A DNA stretch of 6,608 bases from Desulfatitalea sp. (GTDB taxonomy: Bacteria > Desulfobacterota > Desulfobacteria > Desulfobacterales > Desulfosarcinaceae), in contig JABDRH010000367.1 in NCBI GenBank assembly GCA_013041835.1, forward strand, positions 1 to 6,608, in the 5' to 3' direction. The notes beneath the pieces are model-generated. The model was not told where the DNA came from and made no database searches. It saw only the letters and a program-made list of their open reading frames with translations. Of this stretch, positions 1 to 5,847 are shown one piece after another. How positions within the stretch are numbered: the first letter of the stretch is position 1; the number at the start of each line of letters is the position of its first letter. The position numbers and the translations under genes are program-made.

Positions 1-529
1 CTCCCGGATTGGTCCATAAGTTGCCCAGCAGGTCGGGATGCAGCAGGTTGCAGCCCGTGTCCACAACGGCAACGATGGCGCCGTATGTGCCATCGGCCAC
101 GCGCCAGGCCTCGATTAAATCTATATCGGCGCCGGCTTTTCCCGTATAACCGGCCACCACTTGCCCCGTGTTGTGCAGTCCCCACTGCTTTTCGAAATAG
201 GGATCTTGCGGCAGACTCTGGGGGCTGAGCAGATAGTTCGGTTCCACCAGAATAACGTCGGGATCGGCGGCATATATGACCATGGCATGTTCCACGCTCA
301 TGTCGGAAGGCAGCGCAACGTGCTGGATGATGCCCTGGGCCAGGGAGCCCAGGACCCGATCACCATGCCGGGTTTCGGCTCGGCTCAATACCGCGGAACG
401 GGCCTTGGGTTTGTATTGGACCAAGAGTTCACCAGGCCGATAAGCCGGCCCCTGTGCCCCGGCGCACACCCATGAAAGCGCAAGGATGGCAAGGATTGAC
501 GCGATGGGCGTGAGGCATCGACGAGTCAT
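1..529 (-). CDS. Secreted subtilisin-like serine protease (peptidase S8), N-terminal part only
   Basis: The minus-strand frame begins with ATG at 529-527 and stays open to the window edge, giving 176 residues; the C-terminal part, with the catalytic His and Ser, lies outside. Residues 1-25 form a signal peptide (basic MTRR start, hydrophobic core, likely cut after AGA). Residues 32-100 look like the inhibitor-type propeptide of extracellular subtilases, starting PGELLVQYKP and ending near VEPNYL. The mature region follows with QWGLHNTGQ (116-124), the helix IDLIEAW, and the catalytic Asp motif VAVVDTG (D157), followed by the conserved HPDLLGN. These motifs are diagnostic of family S8. The role is inferred to be extracellular or periplasmic protein degradation. 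No other start is credible, but the nearest Shine-Dalgarno-like AAGGAA ends 12 nt before the ATG, which is loose. The gene is divergent from the DUF11-like gene. Family call is secure; substrate is unknown. Confidence 0.93.
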   Translation of the reverse strand, partial: MTRRCLTPIASILAILALSWVCAGAQGPAYRPGELLVQYKPKARSAVLSRAETRHGDRVLGSLAQGIIQHVALPSDMSVEHAMVIYAADPDVILVEPNYLLSPQSLPQDPYFEKQWGLHNTGQVVAGYTGKAGADIDLIEAWRVADGTYGAIVAVVDTGCNLLHPDLLGNLWTNPG

Positions 530-824
530 TGGCCGTTTCGGTTCCTTAACCAAAAGGTTTCGCGGTAAATAGTTCGTTGGGGGGGGCCGCGGCTAATAAT
601 CCTATCGGTCCGGCCATGGAAGAACTTGAGGACCATGCGAAAAAACAGCGCCCCAGCCACCCATCCGTGACGAACGCCGCGGCCGGCCCAGCGGCTCGCC
701 GGCGTGTTGCCCATCGAATTGCCGCCCAGACAGTGTGACGCTTGACGCCATTGCCGTTTGCCGCATATGATGGTGGCTAATAATTCGGTTTCATCTTTAA
801 ATCCGGGCGCATAGGGGAGTGCGC
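530..824. other. Divergent intergenic region between protease and DUF11-like gene
   Basis: No convincing gene was found in these 295 bp. Visible items are an eight-G run (579-586), a GC-rich imperfect hairpin (ACGCCG 674-679 with CGGCGT 700-705, and an inner GCCG/CGGC stem), two copies of GGCTAATAAT (591-600 and 775-784), and a plus-strand promoter described separately. Short open frames on both strands lack ribosome binding sites and recognisable protein character. Confidence 0.6.
742..771 (+). promoter_or_regulatory. Sigma-70-type promoter for the DUF11-like gene
   Basis: TTGACG (742-747) is followed after 18 nt by TATGAT (766-771). Both boxes match the sigma-70 consensus at five of six positions. 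Transcription would start near 778, leaving a leader of about 45 nt before the ATG at 825. The call rests on box match and position only. Confidence 0.6.
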
Positions 825-1319
825 ATGACAACCAACCATCGATTTGTCACCTTGGCGGTCCTCTGGCTGATAGTTAGCAGCACCGGCCTTGCGCTGGCCG
901 ACAACCGGATCGCATTGTCCAGCCGGGCTGAAGTGGAACAAACGGTCGTCAATGATAAGGGGCAAAAAGAAATCAAGCGCATGCCGGCCGCCGAAGTGCT
1001 ACCCGGAACGGAAGTGATCTTCGTCACCACTTTTGAGAACAGCAGCCGGCAAGTTGCTGAAAACGCAGTGATTACCAACCCCATTCCAGAGCATATGCGC
1101 TTGCAGATAGGCTCGGTCCGTGGCGCGGGCGCCGCGGCCTCGTTCTCCGTCGACGGCGGGAAAACATACCACTGCCTCGATCAGCTCTTTATCTATGATG
1201 CGGCCGGGAGAAAATTTCCCGCCCGGAATCGGGATATCACCCACATTCGCTGGAAATTCGAGAACCCTCTGCCACCCGGCGCCAAGGGGGAGGTAAGCTT
1301 CAGGGCCGTGCTCGAGTAG
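825..1319 (+). CDS. Exported small protein with a single DUF11-like domain
   Basis: This gene encodes 164 aa. Residues 1-25 are a signal peptide (NHR n-region, hydrophobic core VTLAVLWLIV, cut after LALA), so the product is periplasmic, surface or secreted. The rest resembles one unit of the DUF11 conserved repeat: LPGTEVIFVTTFEN (59-72), then AENAVITNPIPEHMRL (78-93), and a C-terminal strand segment ending with PPGAKGEVSFRAVL. Such Ig-like beta-sandwich units usually occur as tandem repeats in large surface proteins, so a stand-alone copy is unusual. There is one Cys (C117) and no catalytic motif. A GTG six bases upstream (819) is in frame, but ATG 825 is preferred because AGGGGAG (813-819) sits 5 nt before it and would overlap the GTG. 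Function is unknown; an adhesive, structural or chaperone-like role is possible but unsupported. Confidence 0.82.
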   Translation: MTTNHRFVTLAVLWLIVSSTGLALADNRIALSSRAEVEQTVVNDKGQKEIKRMPAAEVLPGTEVIFVTTFENSSRQVAENAVITNPIPEHMRLQIGSVRGAGAAASFSVDGGKTYHCLDQLFIYDAAGRKFPARNRDITHIRWKFENPLPPGAKGEVSFRAVLE

Positions 1320-1614
1320 CCTACACCTAATTCAGTAATGTCAATACCTGCAGATCTTTATTCCGTAAGGAATCGCAATTTAATAAGTTGCCTATTTAGG
1401 CGCGCGGATTTGGGTTGGCTTGGTTCGATCTGAGGGCTCAAAACCGCAGGAATAGCGAGCTATTTTGAGGATTTTGAGGCCGAAGATCGGGCCAAGGTAG
1501 CCCGAAGCCGTGATGGATAAAGGGCAACTTATTAAATTGTGATTCCTAAACCATCAATGGGTTCTTCCGAAGCATGGCGATTTTCCCTACGCTACGGCAA
1601 AGGTTCGCGGCGGT
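1320..1614. other. Convergent intergenic region dominated by a foldback element
   Basis: The gap separates the 3' ends of the DUF11-like gene (plus) and the YHS gene (minus). It holds the 180-bp palindrome at 1368-1547 and nothing else recognisable. Neither side of the palindrome is followed by a T-run on the relevant strand, so it does not look like a classical intrinsic terminator, although such a long hairpin could still stop or protect transcripts from either side. Confidence 0.65.
1368..1547. repeat. 180-bp near-palindromic foldback element
   Basis: The left half (1368-1457) aligns with the reverse complement of the right half (1458-1547) over all 90 positions without a gap, with 63 matches. 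The outer arms (1368-1392 and 1523-1547) agree at 24 of 25 positions. Conserved inner blocks include CGATCT (1426-1431 with 1484-1489) and CTCAAAA (1437-1443 with 1472-1478). The apex is AATAGC-GA-GCTATT (1451-1464), centred exactly at 1457.5. The least conserved stretch is around 1397-1402 with 1513-1518. There is no open reading frame of note, no clear target-site duplication and no transposase. It resembles a non-autonomous palindromic repeat (MITE-like or REP/BIME-like class), but I recognise no named family. Confidence 0.85.
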
Positions 1615-2079
1615 CTACTCCAGCACTTTTGGCCAGTTGTTGTCGGCTTTTTCAATGTATCCGGGGATATCTTGCATCCATTTCTCCTGGATGCTACGGT
1701 TGTAGTTGAGGTAAAGCTTCCCGTCAACGATCTGCCAACCGTGAACGGGATCAATATTGGCGGTAGTCCCCATCGCCACGGCATATGCGCAGTACCCACC
1801 ATACTGCGGGGCGTATCGTTCGGGATCGGCCGTGAAAGCGGCCAGATGCTCGGCATTGGCAAAGCGCCAGGTGGCATCTCGCCATTTGTAGGTGTAGTCC
1901 CCCGCCCCTTTGGTGGGTTGGCCGAGGGTGAAATAGGCCACCACATCATAGCCCTTGACGGCCCATCCCCGCCAGTTGGTGTTGACCGGGCTCTTGGCCC
2001 AAACCGGCGAAACCGTCATGGCGATCACCGCGGCAATGAAGAGAATGCTTATTGATTTCCGGTATCTGTTTGTCTGCAT
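1615..2079 (-). CDS. Exported YHS domain-containing protein
   Basis: This gene encodes 154 aa. Residues 1-28 are a signal peptide (NRYRK n-region, core SILFIAAVIAM, cut after VWA). The mature part carries the typical pattern of secreted YHS-domain proteins: KGYDVVAYF (42-50), a KGAGDYTYKW segment, WRFANAEHLAAFTADPERYAPQYGGYCA (71-98), then DPVHGWQIVDGKLYLNYN (110-127). The single Cys (C97) means the paired-Cys metal site of cytoplasmic YHS/TRASH domains is absent. Members of this family are often annotated as hypothetical or YHS-domain proteins, and no reaction is established. An in-frame ATG 75 bp upstream exists, but ATG 2079-2077 is chosen because a perfect AAGGAGGT lies 5 nt before it and the signal peptide then starts correctly. 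The gene stands alone, convergent with the DUF11-like gene and divergent from the efflux operon. Confidence 0.88.
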   Translation of the reverse strand: MQTNRYRKSISILFIAAVIAMTVSPVWAKSPVNTNWRGWAVKGYDVVAYFTLGQPTKGAGDYTYKWRDATWRFANAEHLAAFTADPERYAPQYGGYCAYAVAMGTTANIDPVHGWQIVDGKLYLNYNRSIQEKWMQDIPGYIEKADNNWPKVLE

Positions 2080-2084
2080 CAGCG

Positions 2085-2092
2085 ACCTCCTT
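2085..2092 (-). promoter_or_regulatory. Strong Shine-Dalgarno site that sets the YHS start
   Basis: On the minus strand AAGGAGGT stands 5 nt before ATG 2079-2077. It matches the anti-Shine-Dalgarno over eight bases and decides between this start and the longer in-frame alternative at 2154. Confidence 0.85.
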
Positions 2093-2154
2093 TTTTGCCT
2101 GCATCCTAATGGCATCGGTCGTTCAGCGCTGCAAAAACTAACACTGTGGGGCAT

Positions 2155-2215
2155 AAATAATTTGAGTTCGGCGCGCGGTTTTCGAGCGAAGTGATTCGAT
2201 CTGAGGAATCAAACC
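2155..2215. repeat. Degenerate partial copy of the foldback element's left half
   Basis: GGCGCGCGG (2170-2178) and TTCGATCTGAGG (2195-2206) recur here with the same 16-nt spacing as at 1399-1407 and 1424-1435 in the palindrome. They are followed after 2 nt by TCAAA in both. Over 44 aligned positions from GGCGCGCGG, 33 are identical, and an upstream AATAA is also shared. No matching right half is preserved, though AAACC (2211-2215) could pair with GGTTT (2229-2233). The sequence lies in the leader of the efflux operon. Confidence 0.65.
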
Positions 2216-2257
2216 AAAACAACAGTAAGGTTTCAAACATCGGGAGTATGGGATTCA

Positions 2258-4663
2258 ATGACGACGTGCTTCTTTATATCCTGTTTCGACTGCAGGGTTC
2301 GTAGAATTGGGTTGCGTGCATGGGCAATCGGGGTATTGATCCTGGCCGTCTTTGTGGCCGATCCGGCGTTGGCGGGCAAGCAAGTATCAATCGGCATGGT
2401 CATTGACGACCATACACGGGATTCACAGGCGTTTATTCATAGCCTGCAAGCGGAACTGACCCGTTTGTTGGGATCAAAGTACAGGGTTCACATCGCCGAA
2501 AAAGATGTACTAAGCGCCAAATGGTCCGCTGAAAGGGCAAAGCGCCTGTACCACCAACTGGTGCGGGATCCGCGCATCACGATCATCATCGGCGGCGGCG
2601 TGATCACCACCACCATGCTGGCGGCCGAGAAGTCATATCCCAAGCCGGTGATTACCCTTGGAGTGATTGATCCGGCCATTCAGGGGGTCGCGCCGGTCCA
2701 GGGCAATCGCTCCGGCATCCCCAATTTCACCTATGTCCTGTTCAATCGCTCGCTGCAAAATGATTTAAGCCAATTTCATCAAATCATCGCTTTTGACAAG
2801 GTTGCCGTTATCGCCGACCCAGAGCTGATAAAGCTCGCTCTGAACAACACGCGTGAATTGCGCCTGGGCGATGGCGGCCAAACGGTCACCCTGATGCCCC
2901 TGCCCATGTCCGGCAGCAAAGAAGCGGTGGCGACCCAGGCCGAAGCCGCCCAGGCTGCTTACATCAGCTACCTGGGGCGCTTGTCCCTACAGCAAAGACA
3001 AGAGCTGATCCGGACGCTGACCGAGCGCGGCATACCCACTTTCGGGTTGTCGGTAAAAGACGCCCAAATCGGTGCGATGGCGGCCGCCGCACCGGAGGAG
3101 AATTGGATCAGTCTGGTACGGCGTCTGGCCCTGAATATCGAAGCGATTTTAGGCGGTCGGAATGCTTCCACGCTTGGCGTACGAATCGATTTGGCCGAAT
3201 CTCTCACCATCAACATGAAAACAGCGGAACTTTTGGGGATTTCACCGCCGTTTTCAATCCTCTCCCAGGCCACCCTGCTCCACGAATTCGATGTGCCCGG
3301 CGCCCCTGCCACCACTTTGGTGGAAGTGATGCGGGCGGCTTCCCGAAGCAGTCTGGACGTGCGAATTGAACAAGACAGCGTGGATATCGCCCAAGAGGAT
3401 GTGTCCTTGGCCAAATCCGAATGGCGTCCGTCTTTAAACGCCTCCGGCAGTTACACCCTGATCGACGAAGAGACGGCGAATGCTTCCTTCGGCAGCCAGG
3501 TGCAAAGAACCACAGCGGGCGCGCTTACGGCACAGCAACTCATCTACTCCGACGATGTTGCCGGCAATATCACGGCGAGCAAACATCTGCTGCTATCGGC
3601 CCAATCCACCCTGGCGCAGGTAAGGCTGGACAGCATTTTGACCACCGCAAAAGCTTATTTGAACATCCTCAAGGCCAAGACCGCCGTCACCATCCATCAG
3701 CAAAATGTGATGCTCACCCAGCAAAACCTGGCCATCGCCCAAAAAAGGGAGATCATCGGCTATTCGGGCCAATCCGATGTTTACCGCTGGCAAAGCAAAC
3801 TGGCCGGGGCCCAGACCGACTTGTTCGCAGCCAAAAACAGCTACCGGCTCACCAAGCTTGAACTCAACCGGACCCTGAACCGCCCTTTGAAGAAACCATT
3901 TAGGGTTAAGGAACTCTCGTTGTCCGATCAATTTTCAGACCATGGGCCCATCAAGCAGATCAGGGCGCTGGTCAAAACCCGGCTGTCACTGGAGACGTTT
4001 ACGCAGTTTCTCATGGATGAAGCCTTGCGCAATGCGCCGGAAATCGACCAGTTCGATGCGGCCGTGGCCGCCCAGCAGCGCCAACTGCTCTCTTACCAGC
4101 GCAAACGCTACCTGCCCGTGGTGAGCCTCAACGGCCAGGGCCAGCATATATTCTCCCGCGACGGCGTGGGGGCGTCCCTTCCGGGGGTGGAACCGATCGA
4201 CGACAACTGGAACGCCACGCTGAACTTGAGCTGGTCCCTGCTTCAGGGCGGCGCCAACAACAGCAACGTCCGCAAAACGCAAAGCGCCATTACGCGGCTC
4301 AAAAACCAAAAGCAGCGGCTGGTCAGCCTAATCCGGATCAATGTGCGCGCCAGCTTGATGGACCTGGCCAATAGCTCCGTCAACCAGGAAAATTCGAAAC
4401 GGGCCTCCAAGTTTGCGGCCAAAAGCCTGTCGCTGGTGACGCAGGCATATGAAAAGGGGAAGGTGTCGGTGGTTGAACTCGTGGATGCCCAGAACAGCGC
4501 CCTGAATGCGGAACTGGCCGCCCTGAATTCAGAGTATGACTTTGTAATCAACCAAATGGACCTGGAGCGTCGTATCGGCCATTTTTCCTTATTGAAATCA
4601 GCCGGTGACAATCAGGCGTTTCTGGATCGCCTCGATTCATTTTTCAAGCAGTCATCCAATTAA
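2258..4663 (+). CDS. Fusion of periplasmic substrate-binding domain and TolC-type outer-membrane efflux protein
   Basis: One uninterrupted frame encodes 801 aa. Residues 1-40 are a long signal peptide (basic RVRRIGLR, hydrophobic core, cut after DPALA) with no lipobox. Residues 41-342 resemble the ABC_sub_bind (PF04392) fold: VSIGMVIDD, the GGG segment, PVITLGVIDP (130-139) followed by NRSG, and the family's closing signature LTINMKTAELLGI (316-328). Residues 350-801 are a complete TolC/OEP domain with two repeats: GYSGQSDVYRW (501-511) leading to LNRTLNRPL in repeat 1, and YEKGKVSVVELVDAQ (731-745) with LERRIG near the end of repeat 2. TolC proteins are usually around 450 aa, so the extra length is the binding domain. 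Its role is probably the outer-membrane duct of the pump encoded downstream, with a ligand-binding module in the periplasm. GGGAG (2242-2246) lies 11 nt before ATG 2258. No clear promoter was found. Confidence 0.9.
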   Translation: MTTCFFISCFDCRVRRIGLRAWAIGVLILAVFVADPALAGKQVSIGMVIDDHTRDSQAFIHSLQAELTRLLGSKYRVHIAEKDVLSAKWSAERAKRLYHQLVRDPRITIIIGGGVITTTMLAAEKSYPKPVITLGVIDPAIQGVAPVQGNRSGIPNFTYVLFNRSLQNDLSQFHQIIAFDKVAVIADPELIKLALNNTRELRLGDGGQTVTLMPLPMSGSKEAVATQAEAAQAAYISYLGRLSLQQRQELIRTLTERGIPTFGLSVKDAQIGAMAAAAPEENWISLVRRLALNIEAILGGRNASTLGVRIDLAESLTINMKTAELLGISPPFSILSQATLLHEFDVPGAPATTLVEVMRAASRSSLDVRIEQDSVDIAQEDVSLAKSEWRPSLNASGSYTLIDEETANASFGSQVQRTTAGALTAQQLIYSDDVAGNITASKHLLLSAQSTLAQVRLDSILTTAKAYLNILKAKTAVTIHQQNVMLTQQNLAIAQKREIIGYSGQSDVYRWQSKLAGAQTDLFAAKNSYRLTKLELNRTLNRPLKKPFRVKELSLSDQFSDHGPIKQIRALVKTRLSLETFTQFLMDEALRNAPEIDQFDAAVAAQQRQLLSYQRKRYLPVVSLNGQGQHIFSRDGVGASLPGVEPIDDNWNATLNLSWSLLQGGANNSNVRKTQSAITRLKNQKQRLVSLIRINVRASLMDLANSSVNQENSKRASKFAAKSLSLVTQAYEKGKVSVVELVDAQNSALNAELAALNSEYDFVINQMDLERRIGHFSLLKSAGDNQAFLDRLDSFFKQSSN

Positions 4664-4697
4664 CCCCGATTCCAATTTTGGCAGGAGGATTAAAAGC

Positions 4698-5804
4698 ATG
4701 CCGAAAAGAGAAAAGATATCCAAATGGCCTGTCCTGCCGGCCCTCTTGCTGGCCGCCTGGCTGCCGGCCGCCTGCGGCGACAAATCGTCCGAACCCAAGC
4801 CGGTGATACGGCCGGTGCGCCACCAAATCGTTACAAGCATAGGCGGCGCTCCGGAATTGACCTATTCCGGAGTTTCCAAATCAGGGACCGAGATCAAACT
4901 CAGTTTCCGGGTCGGCGGCAGCATTCGTTCCCTGGCGGTCGGCGTTGGCGACCGCGTTAAAACAAACGACCTGATCGCCACCCTGGATGATGCGGATGCC
5001 AAGCTTAACCGAGAGCGCGTGGAAATATCCCTGGCTAAAGCCAAGGTCCAGGCGGAAACCGCCGAGGCCAATCTAAAAAGAATTCGCGCTTTATATGAGA
5101 GCAACAATGTATCCCTGAGCGAATACGAGGCCGCCAAAGAGCGCGATGCCAATGCGGCTGCGGAATACCGTGCGGAAAAACGCAGCCTGAATTTGATAGA
5201 CCGGGAACTGGCGTATTATCGGTTGCGCGCGCCGATGGACGGCATCATCACCGCAAAAGACGTATCCCGCAATGAAAATGTTCAGGCCGGCCAGTTGGTC
5301 GTGGTGCTTGAAACCGGTGATTTGATAGAAGTCAGTGTGGGCGTGCCGGAACAAAACATCGTTCGCATTGAAAAAGGACAAGCGGTCAGGGTTCGATTCC
5401 CGGCGGTGACCAACGTTGAATTCAGGGGCATCGTCAACGAAGTCTCCTTCGCCATTGACGCGGCCTCTTCCACATACCCGGTAACGGTGGTCCTTTCCGA
5501 TGTGTCTGAAAAGATCCGGCCGGGAATGCCGGCCGATGTGACCTTTCAACTGGACGTTGTAAACAGCGTTACCGTTCTCATCGTTCCGGTCAATGCCGTG
5601 GCCAAGGGCCTCCAGGGCACCTATGTGTTTGTGGTGACGCCGACCGAAGACGATTTGGGTATCGTGAATAAAAGATCTGTTGAGATCGGTCCGCTGACCC
5701 GGCAGGGATTTGAACTGATCAGCGGCCTGGATCAGGGCGAACGGGTCGTCACGGCCGGCCTGGATAAAATGCATGATGGGCTGAAGGTGCGCCTGCGCCA
5801 ATAA
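4698..5804 (+). CDS. RND efflux periplasmic adaptor (membrane fusion protein), probable lipoprotein
   Basis: This gene encodes 368 aa. An N-terminal hydrophobic segment ends in LPAAC (C26), a somewhat irregular lipobox, so lipid anchoring is likely but not certain. The lipoyl/barrel-sandwich halves are LSFRVGGSIRSLAVGVGDRV (68-87) with LIATLDDAD, and YYRLRAPMDGIITA (173-186) with VQAGQLVVVLE. Between them is an alpha-helical hairpin (about 101-172) rich in Ala, Glu, Lys and Arg. A beta-barrel domain follows (about 208-290) and then a membrane-proximal domain (about 291-366, VPVNAV and GLDQGERVVTAGLD). This is the HlyD/AcrA-type adaptor that joins the RND pump to the outer-membrane channel. 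ATG 4698 is chosen because AGGAGG (4683-4688) precedes it by 9 nt and the signal sequence starts there; an in-frame ATG at 4605 would overlap the upstream gene. It starts 34 bp after the TolC fusion and is evidently co-transcribed. Confidence 0.93.
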   Translation: MPKREKISKWPVLPALLLAAWLPAACGDKSSEPKPVIRPVRHQIVTSIGGAPELTYSGVSKSGTEIKLSFRVGGSIRSLAVGVGDRVKTNDLIATLDDADAKLNRERVEISLAKAKVQAETAEANLKRIRALYESNNVSLSEYEAAKERDANAAAEYRAEKRSLNLIDRELAYYRLRAPMDGIITAKDVSRNENVQAGQLVVVLETGDLIEVSVGVPEQNIVRIEKGQAVRVRFPAVTNVEFRGIVNEVSFAIDAASSTYPVTVVLSDVSEKIRPGMPADVTFQLDVVNSVTVLIVPVNAVAKGLQGTYVFVVTPTEDDLGIVNKRSVEIGPLTRQGFELISGLDQGERVVTAGLDKMHDGLKVRLRQ

Positions 5805-5847
5805 CGACGTTCGTCAACGCCACGCCTCAATCCAATCGGGAGTACAA

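Noticed and set aside
161..475. Plus-strand open frame of 104 codons
   Set aside because: It is antisense to the subtilase, whose family motifs are unmistakable, and it has no recognisable protein features.
616..738. Plus-strand 40-codon open frame (MEELEDHAKK start)
   Set aside because: It has no Shine-Dalgarno sequence upstream, its composition follows the GC-rich hairpin region, and no family is recognised.
526..831. Minus-strand open frame of 101 codons in the divergent gap
   Set aside because: It has no good ribosome site, no domain-like pattern, and it overlaps the promoter and start of the DUF11-like gene.
1368..1547. Palindrome as a simple intrinsic terminator
   Set aside because: It lies between convergent genes, but there is no T-run after either arm and it is many times longer than a terminator hairpin.
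1587..1949. Minus-strand open frame of 120 codons
   Set aside because: It is a shifted frame inside the YHS gene, rich in Pro, Thr and Arg as expected for an out-of-frame reading.
2093..2257. Sigma-70 promoters for the YHS gene and the efflux operon
   Set aside because: AT-rich stretches such as CATAAATAAT (2152-2161) resemble a -10 box, but none has a matching -35 box at normal spacing, so no call is made.
5091..5801. Minus-strand open frame of 236 codons
   Set aside because: It is antisense to the adaptor gene, which carries clear HlyD/AcrA motifs. The His- and Arg-rich translation is typical of antisense reading of a GC-rich gene.
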